Source of the DNA: Chamaecyparis obtusa
Taxonomy: Eukaryota; Streptophyta; Pinopsida; Cupressales; Cupressaceae
DNA: 64,000 nt
Assembly (NCBI GenBank): GCA_027943335.1
Contig: BSBK01003253.1
Location: 1,342,501-1,406,500 of the forward strand
Direction: 5' to 3'
In this document: piece after piece, positions 24,240-36,638 of the stretch
Numbering within the stretch: position 1 is the stretch's first letter
Layout of the letters: every line of letters starts with the position of its first letter
Program-made: the position numbers and the translations under genes
Notes under the pieces: model-generated
Told to the model about the DNA's origin: nothing
Databases searched by the model: none
Seen by the model: only the letters and a program-made list of their open reading frames with translations

Positions 24240-25741
24240 ATGACTAAAATTGAATGGTCTATATATCATAATGATGACAAGGAAGAAGAAGAGATTCTCA
24301 TGGAAGTCCTCGGGAAGAAAATTCAATCTTTACAATAAAAAATACAATACATGGAAGAAGAAAAGGATACATCATCCAACCAATCGTCATTAAGATCAAT
24401 GTTTCCTTTTCTCTATGATCATAATCCATCCATATATTCATATTCTTTAAATAAAAATGCTACTTCAGAATCTCAAATCAAATTACATCTTTGATCAATT
24501 AGAAGAACATCATAACTATCCTATTTTTTATCAAGAACATCTTAATTTCAATCCAATCTTTGACCAAGAATTTATTTCACAATCTCAAGAAGATCCAATC
24601 TTTGATCAAGTAAATCAAGAGGAATCAGTCGTATCTCAACAATCCTCATCACATGATAGTGGAAAATCATATCATCATGATCTTGAAACTCAAATCTCGT
24701 TGGTCAACATAAGCACATATCCACAACCATTAGATAGATCATTTAATCCTTTGGGATAATCTTATGAATCAGCTTTGGAAGAACTCCTTGAAAATAATCT
24801 CATCGTGTTGCCTCAAATCACTTTATGTAGTTTTCTATTCTTGAGAAACTATTGTACATATCATAGACATAATGAACATGAAACTTCAAATTTCATGGAT
24901 TTGAAACATAAGATCCAAGATCTCATTGATGCTGACATTATTAAAGTGCAAAATCCTAATGTGTCATCTAATGAAGAACAAGATATTGCTCTCAAGAAAG
25001 ATCTAAACTATGAACCCATGTCTAGAAATGGTCCTCATACAACCTATACTTCTTCCACCTTTCATTCACCTCTTAAAGAAGAAAATCTAGCCAAAATACC
25101 TCTAGAAAACAAAGAACATAATATTTTTCATGCTAACTTTGTCTACCGTCAAGGGCTACCTCCAAAATAAATCCAAGATAACTTACATCTTTATGCAAAT
25201 CTTTTTTTACCTCAAAGGTCATAGACTACAAACGTTCATGTTCTTTAATGCCTATCATAGCTTCTCCAATTGATCCTTCATTATCCCTTCAAGAATCCCT
25301 CATGTAGATCAAAACTCTTACCTCATCATTAGAAGTGGCTCCATGTCAAGAGGATAATCCCAATTGTGAAGAAATAAGTACTGATAAAGATCAAGATCAA
25401 AATTTTACCCCTTCCTATCAAACATTTGAGATAGAACCTGTATCCATTTAATTCCCACATGATCCCATAGTCATGTCCTTTCACTTCTTCCAAGAAGATA
25501 TACCTCCACCTCAAGAGAAACATATTCCATCACCTCAAGAGAAACACATTCCTCCACCTCAAGAGAAACATATTCCTCCACCTCCTATATCTTATCCACC
25601 TCCTAAGAAAGATGATAATTTTCCATCCACCATCTCTAATGAGCCTATTGAAAATCCAAAGAAAAGTGCCTTTTTTGCACCAGCCAAAAATCCAGGAAAA
25701 TCCCATAACTTGTATCACACAAGATTAATCTATATGAAATG
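24240..25741 (+). pseudogene. Tat-like Ty3/gypsy Gag fragment
   Basis: A broken frame from ATG 24240 (MTKIEWSIYHNDD). A later piece reads ALEELLENNLIVLPQ, YCTYHRHNEHETSNF and LKHKIQDLIDADIIKV (about 24770-24960), the pattern found at the C-terminal end of Tat-branch Gag (YCxYHR..GH...C..LK..IQDLID). The second Cys of this finger-like motif is absent. Downstream is an acidic, Pro-rich tail with three PPPQEKHI-type repeats (25503-25574). Stops and shifts break it into at least four pieces. No RT or integrase follows, so most of pol has been lost. Confidence 0.6.
25503..25574 (+). repeat. 24-bp minisatellite, three units
   Basis: Three units of CCTCCACCTCAAGAGAAACA plus four bases (25503, 25527, 25551), translating to PPPQEKHI, PSPQEKHI and PPPQEKHI in the gag frame. 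Confidence 0.9.
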
Positions 25742-25891
25742 CAAAATATAACTATTTGTCACTTTTGAAAGGAATGCATTTTATTTTTCATCATGATAAA
25801 ATGTTAAAGATTCCTTTCAAAAGTGACAAATAGTTATATTTTTTATTTCATATAGATTAATCTTGCGTGATACAAGTTATGAGATTTTCCT
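25694..25891. repeat. Long inverted repeat (82-bp arms, 34-bp loop)
   Basis: Arm 25694-25775 (starts AGGAAAATCCCATAACTTGT) is repeated inverted at 25810-25891 with only a few mismatches. It falls at the end of the gag fragment and continues its coding sequence. No flanking target duplication was found, so it may be a foldback made in place or a small MITE-like insertion. Confidence 0.9.
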
Positions 25892-26876
25892 TAATCAAGG
25901 GGTGAATTTAATCATGGTTATATCATCAACCTCCATAATCAAAGTCTTAATCAATATCATCAATGCCAAGTATCCATCATAAAACAATATTCTCAATCTG
26001 ATCATCAAAGGTGCATCAATATCCTCAAGATATAAATACATGTATACATCATCAAATATCTAATCACGTACATCAAATGATCAATTCTACATCAATGATA
26101 TCATCAACATACATCTGATCAAATAGGGGCAACCTAACTTTGTCCAACACTTGTACCTATATCTGCACCTGCACCAGTGGATGACCTCGCTCTTCTACTA
26201 GTCCCTAATTTTGCATTACCTGTATCATCAAAACATCTAACTAAGCTTATCAAATCAAATATCAATCAATCAAGTCATCCAATTGATCATCAAGCATCCA
26301 TCAATTTATCCTATCATCTATTTGCTCATTTTGAGCACTTCAATTTTTTCATCTCTCTAGATCTTGAGAGCGAAACATCAATCCATCAAACTACCTATCC
26401 TATTAGATTGACATCAATACAACATCAACCAAGTGATTTTGACTGGCATAAAATGATACCAAACCATCATCAACTAATATGGAGTATCAACAACAAAGCA
26501 TTTATCATCCAATTTTCTCAAATTGGGGAAGTTACTGTTCTCATCAATTCTACATCGGGAAATAGATCAAAAATTTTGAAACTCAACCAAATTGTCTAAA
26601 ATCAATTTTGATTCATTTCCTGAGCGGGCATAATATGATCAGAACTCAAAATCAATCAAATTAGAGTACTTTTCCAAATCAGGGGCATTAGACATAAAAT
26701 TATCAAAATCATCAGTGGGGCATCTTAATCAACAAAATTATTAAATCAGAGCATTATATCAAGGTTTCATTATCAAAATCAATTGTATAGTGAATCAGTC
26801 ATCAAGTTCAAATCAAACATTAGTTAATCAAAGAAATTAGACATTCTTTGAACCAAAACACTTCACACATTGATTC
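25892..26876 (+). other. Interior of the Tat-like fragment, no recognised domain
   Basis: AT-rich with many ATCAA/TCATC words. One 140-codon ORF (26177-26599) resembles no family and has low-complexity composition. A stretch just before 26877 ends in the putative PPT. Confidence 0.45.
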
Positions 26877-26886
26877 AAAGAGGGGC
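26877..26886 (+). other. Putative PPT of the Tat-like element
   Basis: AAAGAGGGGC four bases before a TGTATACACCC start, the layout of a gypsy PPT and 3' LTR. Confidence 0.5.
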
Positions 26887-26889
26887 ATT

Positions 26890-27894
26890 TGTATACACCC
26901 AAAATCGGTCAAGCAAGGTCAAATCAAGCAATTAGTGGTCGGAGCATGAATTAATTGAAAATCAAAGCCAGGAAGATTAAATAAATCAAGGATCAAATAA
27001 TTATGCAATTAATTTAATCAATTAATTTAATATTAAAATAAAATTAATCCAACCCATTTAAATGGGATACATGGCTAAATCAATTAATAAATCAAATAAC
27101 TCTCACTTGCCTCATGAGGACAAAAATCCATCAACTAATGAGGTGAGATCATTTGGAGCACATGGATCATAAATAGCTTTTTCTATCTCAACCATCCATC
27201 TTGTCTTTGCAATCTTGACCATCCATTTTGTCTTTTTGTCTCAACATTTGAAATCACTAACTCAACTCTCTTCTAGCCAGGAGTCAATATAAATCACATG
27301 TAACTCACCTTCCTAATTTTAGGAATACTTTAAATAGATTGGATTATTAGAGAAAATCAGTCCATTATCTTAGAGCATCATTACCATAGAAAAGTTTTCC
27401 TTGAGCATAGTATTTCATTTGAGAATTTGCATTAAGTAGTGATCATAATGGAGAATTTGAACCTAAATGAGCTAGATTAGGGATAAATGCATCATAGATC
27501 TTAATTTTATCATTTTATAATTATCACTGATGAATGCTAAATCTGATAGTATTACTTTATCTTTCTAGATAGGGATCCATAGGATTCTTATTGTTAGTAT
27601 TTTAATTCAAGCTATATAAATAGTTATATTTCTTGCAATTGAATTGATTTTATAGATGAACTAATCCTATGAAGGTATATTTACATACGCAATATCTATT
27701 GAGGCATTCCATTACTAATCCCTTACATTTTACAACCACCAGGAATCTTGTAGCTTTAATTAATCCACTCTCTACCAAACGTGTCTAATAGCATGCCTAT
27801 TAAAATGTTCTACCCTTCCCCAAAAGTTATTCGAGTCTACATAACTCAATTTTGTATTTCTTAACTTAGTGGTTGCACATTCTAGTCCATTAAG
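26890..27894 (+). repeat. Putative 3' LTR of the Tat-like element, cut by E3
   Basis: Begins TGTATACACC after a purine tract and runs, without ORFs, to the start of E3. There is no second copy in the window, so the LTR is inferred from its 5' edge only. Confidence 0.4.
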
Positions 27895-29120
27895 TGTTGA
27901 TCCCTAAGTTTTATTGTCTATTAGAGTCTTACACTTAGTCATTTTCTAGGCAATGTTGGTCAATCATCACTACAACCGAGCCATCTTGTAAAGGCTGAGT
28001 TATGTTTTAGACCTGTCTTTTGTATAGTTACCAAACAATAGTTACTGCTGAGCAAGTTAGGTGTCACCGAGTACTTTAGTAGTTGTTGAGAATTTTATGT
28101 CGAGTTGTATAAAAGAGTTAGTGCTAAGAACTAGTATATAAAGAATAGTAAATGCCGAGTGTCAGAGACTTCATATGCCAAGCAAGCCAGATTTGACATA
28201 TGTGTTTGTAATGATACAAATACATAGGTAAATTGTTTTGGTTGATATTTATACAATATTTAATGTTTTTTGATGGAATCAAGGATTTGATTATGCCTTG
28301 TATTTCTAATCATTAATCCCTATATAAGACATTCAACCTATTAGAAAAAGGAAATGCTTAAGCAACACAAGTAGAGAATCTAGATCGTTGATCTTGATCT
28401 AGGAGGATGTTTAGATGTCTATATAAGATGAGATCTTAACCCTAAAAATATGTATGTGTATGAATGTAATGAAGGAGATCTCATATACATAGAACAAAGA
28501 AGTATTTTGATATAGGCAAAGATCAGTTGGAGTGATTGAGAAAAGCAGTGAAGGGAAGAAAAGAGCTATATTTGATTGAGGAGATCAAATAAGTATTGGA
28601 AGGATAAGATTTGTTATCAGCATCATAGTACAAACCAAAGGATCAGGTACTAATACATTTTAGTAGGTGAATCAGGGTAAATCTCTTAACAAAGTGGTCC
28701 TCATAGGCCTATGTTAATCTCTTAACCGAGTGCTTAATTTGTTGTAAAATTTAAATCCTTTAATCAAGGTAGATTGTATAAGTTTGTAAGCTCTTAACAG
28801 GGAAGACCCCTCACAAGGTAGATCATCATTTTATGATAAAATGTTTTAGCCCTAACATGAAAACTTTACACTGTAGTAGTGAAGATTTGTGGATGTCATC
28901 CCCACCCTAGTTTTACCTTTCAAGGGTTTTTGGGTAACCAAAATCTTTGTGTTATGTGTTTCATTTCATGGATAAAGTTAGATTATTAGATCTATTTCAG
29001 TATTTAATTTCATGTTGATGATAAGTAAGTTGAATTTATGTCAATTGGAATTAGTAGTGGATATCTGATTCACCGCCCCTCCCTCTCAATATCTCACTTT
29101 CCCATATTAGATTTCCAACA
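27895..29120 (+). repeat. 5' LTR of E3
   Basis: 1226 bp, TGTTGA...CCAACA. TATA-like TATAAAAG at 28108-28115 and TATATAAAG about 25 bp further on. ACCGAG-type motifs precede the TATA boxes. Confidence 0.88.
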
Positions 29121-29122
29121 AT

Positions 29123-29134
29123 TGGTATTAGAGC
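29123..29134 (+). other. PBS of E3 (one mismatch)
   Basis: TGGTATTAGAGC, a C-to-T change from the PBS of E1 and E2, two bases after the LTR. Confidence 0.8.
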
Positions 29135-29181
29135 GAAGTCTCTTAAACAAGTCTAATCACTTGTGAGTTAAGATCTTGGAG

Positions 29182-30514
29182 ATGGAGGTTTATAAGTTGG
29201 GAAAGATCATAGAGAATCAAAAGATACACTAGCTTGAATCAATCATAGGAGAATTGAAAGAAATCCTTAAGCAGAAGGAAAGAGTTGGAAATTCAATAGA
29301 ATGACACACAATATCAAGAAGGGGATACTAAAGGTATATTTGACAATGGAAATTCTACTGAAAGTGATAAAGCTATAAAAGACCTGTTAGAAAGAAACAA
29401 CATCCTGAATGAAGATATCAGAAATCTAAAGAGAGAACAAGAAATTTAATCAGTAAGATCATGTGAAGTAGTTAAACAAATAAAAATAGTTGAAGAAGAC
29501 AAGACAATGGCCGAAGAAGACAAAAGACAAATGTCTATAATACTTGATTAAAGGACATGTGACATGTAAAGGATGACAAACAATCAATTGGACATGGTAA
29601 ATCAATTGTTACTTGCAAATCAAGAGTTGAGCAGGAAAGATATGGAAATCACAAATCTGAGATAAAAAAATAGTCAACTAATGAATGAACTGAGATCTAA
29701 AAAGGAATTTAATGAAAGAATGAACAAAATAAATGAAGCTATTAAATACTTTAAAGAAGTTTTGAGGTCACCAAGAAGATCCAGTGATACTTCTGGACTT
29801 GGACACAATGAGAACCTATCATCCACTGATGAAGGAGAATCATCAAAAAATGGAGAACAAGGGAATGTTGAGTCAAAGAGGAACAAACCTGCATGTCATC
29901 ATTGTGGAAAGCTAGGACAAAAAACAAACATTTGCAGAATAAAAAATGGTAAGTTTAATCCTAAACCAAAGTTCAATGGAAATTGTTTTAATTGTAAGAA
30001 ACATGGACATTAGGCACATGAATGCGGGTCAAAGGTTAGTAATCTACCTACTACACCTAGATTTCAAGGACATTTCTTTAATTGTAATAAATATGGTCAT
30101 AGAGCACAAGAATGTAGATCCAAAGCTAAATGTACATCCAATAAGCATAATAAAGAACCTAGGAAAGGTAATACATTCAATTGGGACTACAATACATGGT
30201 ATAGTTGTCATTATTGTGGAGAATATAGTCATGTTGGAGCGAATTGTGTGAAGACACATTTTAGAGGTAAATCCAAGAGTTGGATGAGTGGAAGTTTGGT
30301 CTGTTAAAAATACCACAAGATTGGTCACATAAAAAGAGACTGCAGAGCACATGCAATGAGCAGTGAAAAATCCAAAGGCAATGAAACTATTGAACAAATA
30401 AGAGATCAGATGAACAAGACATGGAAAAAGAAAGAGGAAGCAAGCAGTAGTGGAGCCAGTGAACCTGAGTTCACCCAATCCAATGGATCAAGTGACAACA
30501 CCACTTCAAACTAA
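29182..30514 (+). pseudogene. E3 ORF1: coiled coil plus five zinc-knuckle positions
   Basis: Starts at ATG 29182 (MEVYKLGKIIENQKIH), the same start as E1. Frameshifts and stops are scattered through the coiled-coil part. Knuckles: CHHCGKLGQKTNIC (His replaced by Gln, about 29898), CFNCKKHGH.AHEC with a stop inside, FFNCNKYGHRAQEC (first Cys lost), CHYCGEYSHVGANC, and a fifth ending KIGHIKRDC with a stop after its first Cys. The WDYNTW block between knuckles 3 and 4 is shared with E1. Ends at TAA 30512-30514. The same five-knuckle plan in a divergent copy shows it is ancestral. Confidence 0.8.
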
Positions 30515-31042
30515 GAAAAGAAGGTGTGCGAGGAACTGAATCTTCTAGTTTCATATTTTACATCAGTTCCTGCCATTTGATATGTTAAAGTCCATATATG
30601 CATAAATTGAGATGCACTAGGAAAAAATTGAAAAAGAAGTTATATTGCATATTTGATGTCGAGCATCAATATTTAAGTCCATCGTGACCAAGTCACTTAG
30701 TGTGTGACAAGCTCCTATAATAGCCAAGATGTGATATCTACCGACAAGAAACTAAATGGTAGTATTAACTGAGTACATGTTAACCGAGTTGACATGAGAA
30801 GGTTGAGACAGCTGTATTCACCTACCCAATGTATAGATCATTTAATGAAGCCCTAATCCAATCATTTGGGGTCTATAAAGAAAATTATTATCATTCTTTT
30901 TCATTTCATCCAACGATTTGAGAATTTGCAGAGTGATTTTAAGGCAATTAACAAGATCTATTTGTGCTAAGTGAAATTTGAGAAGATCTCTACAGGGTGT
31001 CATTGGAAAATATCGTGAAGGAATGTTGAATAAAGGTATTAC
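30515..31042 (+). other. E3 spacer, first part
   Basis: Non-coding, matching the E1/E2 spacer in position. It is interrupted at 31043 by a solo LTR and resumes at 32295. Confidence 0.55.
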
Positions 31043-32294
31043 TGTGTGTGTGAAAATTGCACCTGATCTGTAGACACAACACTCAGTAAAACATTAGAGG
31101 TTAGCTAAAATCAAAATCGTGCAAAATTGAAAGCTATCTAACCAAGCGATTTACTGCCTTCTAATAGGTGCGAGATTAATGTTCTCAGATTGTAATCGAG
31201 ATCAGTGACCTAGACGACACCTAAATGAAGGATTTGAATGCAAAAGATGGATATGAAATTGAATGCAATTAATCTATATTTTTGATATTTTCTATGCAAT
31301 AAGAATGATAAAAACTGATATGAATCTATGCTAATATAAAATTGATATGCTATGAATGCTATTGAAAATTGATATGCTATGAATGTTAAAATAAAATTGA
31401 TCTCACAAAGATGTCGATTTGCAAGAGCTTTGATTCTTCAATTCCAATTCTCCAGCGTGATTGTGCAAAATATGAGATGATTTGTGAAGAGCTGAGCCTT
31501 TAATTTATAGAAATCCAAGGCTTTGGAGGTGCATGGATAAAAGCCATAAATCACTCAAATTAACTCATCTTGATTTTTGAGTTATCTGATCATGAAAGAT
31601 AGTTAATTCTCAAAATCATGCAAAAACATGCAAAAATAGTTTTTTTTAACTCAAATTAGAGTTTAGATCAGCTTTTTGAACTCCAAAAGGATGTTGAGTT
31701 CCAAAAAGTCAATAACTTGCATTGATTTTCTGATTTGGAGTTTAACTGTTTCTTTTGAATATGCATAATAATTAAGAATTAAATAAATAAATAAAGTGAT
31801 TTATCCTCAACTCAACTAATTTTTGAAATAAAATAATTAATTTATGGGTTAATTAACTATTTTACCAAACTTTTATTAAAAATTATATTATTAAATAATG
31901 ACAACATGCTTTAATTAATTAAATAAGAATTTAATCAATTAAAGATAAGAATTTTGATTTATTGTCAAAATTAAATAATACAATTAATAATAGATAGAAT
32001 TAAATTTAATTACACAATTAAGTGGCAAATATTAAATCTAATTAATTAAATATGAAAATATTCAATTAATCAAACTTAGGATAAATGTGATTTATCACCA
32101 AATAATCATTAAATTAAAGATAATTAAGATAATTAGGAATATTACTAGGAATATTCCCCGATGCAGAATTTAAGATAATCAATTATGATTCGATGATGTT
32201 AGATGTGCCTTAGGTTAGGACTTTGATGTCGATTTTGTTCGATTTGTCGATGTAGAAGGTTAATGAACTTATAGCCCATTTTTGGGGTATTACA
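31043..32294 (-). mobile_element. Solo LTR (1252 bp) inside E3
   Basis: Read on the minus strand it starts TGTAATACCCC and ends CACACACACA. The plus-strand flanks carry the 5-bp target duplication ATTAC (31038-31042 and 32295-32299). There is no PBS, PPT or ORF. A TATA-like TATAAATT lies on the minus strand near 31508. Removing it gives E3 the same spacer length class as E2. It arose by LTR-LTR recombination of a full element of unknown family. Confidence 0.88.
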
Positions 32295-32341
32295 ATTACC
32301 AAGTAACTTGAACTTGTAATTTGAACCCTAGTTTCAGATAT

Positions 32342-35300
32342 ATGGCATCTACTTCATCTGTAGCAGCTAAGAAGCAAGGAAATGAAGTTCTAAATGTTGA
32401 ACTTGTGAGGAATGATGCATGCAAACTACATAAATTTCAAGCCGTTCCAAAAAGTTTGGTGAAGGGAGATCTCATGGGTGCCCTGTCATTGATCCCACCT
32501 AAGGTCTTAATGATTAATGATGTTCTATTATGTTAGGGAAATCAAAGATTATGAGCTAAGGGAGGCATACACCAAGTTATGTGTCAACGAAGTGTTGAAG
32601 ACTGAACATCAATAAATTGCTAAGAAAGCGTTAGTGCATGTCCTAGATTTCCCACAAAATTTTAAGGTTGAATGGATCAAGATTATGTTTAGAAGAGTTC
32701 ATGATATGAAGATATGGTTGGAGAGTGGACCAGTTAAGATCACCAAGGATATGATACACTGAGTCACTGGTTATCCTAGTCTAACAGGGAAGAAAAAAAT
32801 TTGATGCCAGAGTAAAGAAATAATTCAAACAAACACTCAGGCAATGTGGAATAAGAGAGGAATGACAATATCCACAATCATAGATCTAGGAATAGATTTT
32901 ACAGTGAGAGTGATTTCTCATAAATTCTATCAGTCTAGCAGGTTAGATAGTGTTCCCTGTATTGCAGTTGATCAAGCATGGAAGATGGTGAAGAAAGATC
33001 ACACTTATGATCTTTTTGAAGTACAATTGAGCCATCTTTGTAAGAACCTTACTTCAATTAGAAAGACCAAGAATTCAATGTGTAAGTTTGGTTCTCCGCT
33101 CACTTGTTTATTCTTCTATATTCAGAATAGTTTTCCTACAATTGGAGATGCTATATGGAGTAAGGACCGACCACTTACCCAGCAGATAAATGAGTTTGTT
33201 GATCAGTTAGGAGAGAATTTCGAGGGTGTTAAGGATATCTACTTTGTATAATTTAAAAAGAAAATGAGAAAGAGGAGTAGGATCCTTGTATTCCCAGTAG
33301 AGAAGCACTACAATGACATATGCTTCCTAGTGGATACTGACTATACTTATGCTCAAGATTTTATACCGAGAGTTGCATGGCTAAGGCCAACCTTATGAGG
33401 TTAATGTAGATGAGACAAAAATAGCTATAACCACTTTACTAGATAAGGATATTGATAGGAAGGAAAAACCTTTTGGGACTTATGAAGAGGCTAAGTCTAA
33501 GATAACTATGGGGTTAAAATCTGCAACCATGGAGAGAAAAAGGAAGAAAATAGTTAAGAACCTAGAGAGGATGCTAGGAGAAGGTGAAGAGGAAAATGCA
33601 CCTCTTGAACTTACACAAGGGCTAGGAGAAGATAAATCCAATGAGTTAGAAGGAAGTGATGAGGAGGACACTAAAATTTCAAAGAAGGGAAAGAAGGCAT
33701 CAGTTGCTGAACCTAGCAAAAGATAATTGTAGAAACAAAAGCCCACTCCTCTTGCAACACTTAGAATGAGAAATAGGGAATCTTCTACTATCACAGTTGT
33801 CGAGCCCTAGAGAAAGACACCACCATCAAGAAAAAGAAAACTAGTTCAAACCAAGGTCATGTCGAGTCATCCCCAAAAGAAACCAAGAAGGAAGTTAGTC
33901 TTGGAGAAGGATGACGACGACGAAGAGACAGATACTAATGACAATACAAAGTTTAAAATTCCATCTCATAGATGTCAATTGACTATGGATGAAATATGCC
34001 ACAATATACAAAGCATTGCTAGATTAGTAAGCTTCAAGCAAATAAAATTTGAAAAACTATATAATGATGACAAAGCAAGAGTTGAGGAGGCAATGGTAGA
34101 GATGCTATGCACTTTCAAGGTGACACCTCTAACAATTGGGAATTTCATCTCTAAAGAACTATATAAAAGAATTGATCAGAAATGGTAGTATGCCATGATG
34201 ACATAAAAGTAGATAATGGAAAGCACATTGGCCCAGATCATGCCAAATCTATCACCACAACACATAAAGACATATATGGAGCAGTACATAAATAGGTTTG
34301 TACCCAAGCTTCGAGCCTATTATATTTTACAACACAAGGTTGAAGATGTTGTCTAGCAAAGCACAAGGTTGTGGAAGATTATTTTTGGACTGTTAATTGA
34401 GAAGAGTCCACAAATGGGTAAAGGTACATCTAGTCAAGTGGAGATAGATAATAAGGAAGACATTGATGAACCTCAAAATCTTGAGGAAAAGGTAGAGATA
34501 AGTGGATCACATGATGTGATCACAATAGAGGATATTCCTAAGGATATGCTAGTTGTCACCAATGTATTGACAGAGGAAGAGATAAAGAGTCAAATTCTTG
34601 CCAAGACAACTTTTGGTCAGCCTCTACTAAGCACCAGTCCTATTCTTATATAGGTACATGGTCACAGTTGAGCAACAAGTGTTACTTGGTGAAAATGCCA
34701 AGAAGCAGGATAATCCGACAATCACAATTAAGAATTCACCTACCGAGGAGGATAAGAAAGAACAAGGAGAGGAGAGCCTAAAAGATCAAGAAAATAAGTG
34801 TGCATTAGTAATAACATGTCCTTATATGGAGGGAAAAAATAAAATAGAGGAGGAGGCAACCAAGAAGAATCTAGAGCCTAAGGAACAAGATGATATTAAA
34901 GCTCTAATATAGATGCTGAGTGGGAATACACCTAAGAATAAATCAAAGAAGAAAAAGGAGAAATCTCTAGGAACACAGGTTACATTTGATGAAGTTATAG
35001 TGATTCCAAAGTGGGACACTAATAACTTGACTTATGAGCATATGAAAATCTTGCAAGATATTTTGAAGAAGAAAAGAAAGCAAGACGAGTTAAGGAGAGA
35101 ACATCAGCAGAAAAAAGTTTTGCATGAAATCAAAGGTGTATTCATAGAAGCCTTTGAAATGGATGATGTGAATGATACTGCACCTATTTTGGAACAACTA
35201 GTTCAAATTGTTAAGAAGGTGAATAGTGATGACAGCGAGGCAAATGAAAAACTTATGCAGTGGTCTGAAAGAAAGTTCGAGACTAAGGTACTTGAAAAGG

Positions 35301-35838
35301 TCTCAACTGAGACAACAGTAAAACAGGTAGAAATTTCTACCTTAGTGACCAATTTAGAAGAGGTTGTGTAGAATGCTTATTCTATGTACAAGAAGCTATG
35401 TAATGTAGAATTTTTCATTAAGGATAATCAAGAATTGATTGATAAACTGCAACTAGACTTGAAGTCTACCGGTCATTCACTGAGCATGGATGAAACCTCC
35501 AGCTCCATTCATTTCACAAGGTTACTCATGCACAAGGAAGAATAGCCCAATTGATGACTAATGATGGGAAAATAAGAGCGAAGTTAATTTATATACAGAA
35601 AATTTTAACACCTCATCTAGAGGTTATTTAGAAATAATTAGCAATGACAAAGGAGTTAGTACAAAGAGACCCTCATCTCTCTATTGTCAAGAGTTTAGTT
35701 GATCTAGCTGCCCAGCTAGAAATTAAGATACAAGTTTTGGAGTCTATCAGGTCAATATGGTACAATGCCTTAGGTATGATAATGCAGCTCCATAAACCAT
35801 TTTTGGATAAGTATTTTCTCACCCCTACACCCAAATAG
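32342..35838 (+). pseudogene. E3 ORF2: divergent homologue of E2 ORF2
   Basis: Starts at ATG 32342 (MASTSSVAAKK), the same opening as E2. Conserved blocks in order: FPQNFKVEWIKI, VTGYP, YQSSRLDSVPCIAVDQAWK, MVKKDH, CKFGSPLTCLFFYIQN, FGTYEEAKSKIT, then, after a charged Lys-rich middle, VTFDEVIVIPKWD and a heptad-rich C-terminal part. Many stops and shifts (for example near 32534, 33250, 33725, 34186, 34651 and 34911) make it a pseudogene. Conservation of both ends with an unconserved middle suggests two folded domains joined by a flexible linker. Confidence 0.72.
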
Positions 35839-36129
35839 CTTCAAGTGATAAAAACAAGGGGAAAATGACATGCCATGACAGGAATAACATAAAGGGGAAA
35901 TGATATGAGAATGACATGAGTAATACATGGAGAAAATATAGTAAGGAATGTATATTAAGGTATGACATACTACTTTGTGATGTATATATTCAGTTGTATG
36001 TCAAAGAGTCTTATGTATATATGTAGAATCTTTTGAAGATTGAGTCAAAGTCTTAGGGGGAGAGCTCAAACTACTAAGTACTATTTTGTAATGTAAAAGT
36101 CATGACAAAGTGTTTTTGCCACTAATGTC
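35839..36129 (+). other. E3 3' untranslated part
   Basis: AT-rich, non-coding, with G-run words (AAGGGGAAAT, AGGGGGAGAG) like those before the E2 PPT. Confidence 0.55.
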
Positions 36130-36140
36130 AAAGGGGGAGA
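36130..36140 (+). other. PPT of E3
   Basis: AAAGGGGGAGA, identical to the E2 PPT, directly before the 3' LTR. Confidence 0.85.
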
Positions 36141-36141
36141 T

Positions 36142-36638
36142 TGTTGATCCATAAGTTTTGTTATCTATTAGTGTCTTCCACTTAGTCATTTTCAAGGCAA
36201 TGTTGGTCGGTCATCACTGTGACCGAGCCATCTTGTAAAGGCCAAGTTATGTTTTAGACTTGTATTTTGTATAGTTACCAAGCATTAGTTACTGTTGAGA
36301 AAGTTAGAGGTCACCGAGTACTTCAGTAGTCACCAAGCATTTTATGTCAAGTTGTATAAAAGAGTCAGTGTCGAGCACCAGTATATAAAGAATAGTAAAT
36401 CCTGAGTGTCAGAGACTTCATATGTCGAGCAAGCCAGATTTGACATATGTGTTTGTAATGGCACAAACACTTAGGTAAATCACTTTGGCCGACATCTATA
36501 TAATATTTAATATTTGTAGAGGGAATCAAGAAGTTGATTATGCCTTGTATTTCTAATCATTAATCCCTATGTAAGACATGCAACCTATCAGAAAAAGTGA
36601 ATGCTTAAGTGGCATAAGTAGAGAATCTAGATCATTGA
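36142..36638 (+). repeat. 3' LTR of E3, truncated
   Basis: Aligns with the first about 500 bp of 27895-29120 and stops after GAGAATCTAGATCATTGA. The remaining about 730 bp is missing and copia sequence begins. Confidence 0.85.

Larger units (their letters stand above)
27895..36638 (+). mobile_element. E3: divergent pol-less LTR element of the E1/E2 type
   Basis: 5' LTR 27895-29120, PBS-like site 29123-29134, ORF1 29182-30514, a solo LTR insertion 31043-32294, ORF2 32342-35838, PPT 36130-36140, then only the first 497 bp of the 3' LTR (36142-36638). LTRs of E3 and E2 differ strongly, but gene order, knuckle number, PPT context (TCAAAGGGGGAGATTGTTGAT) and ORF2 blocks agree. Again no pol is found. 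The 3' LTR stops abruptly against copia sequence. A possible target duplicate TTAAG precedes the 5' LTR, but its partner is lost. Confidence 0.85.

Noticed and set aside
26177..26599. 140-codon plus-strand ORF in the Tat-like fragment
   Set aside because: Low-complexity ATCAA-rich sequence, no family resemblance, no homologous ORF elsewhere in the window.
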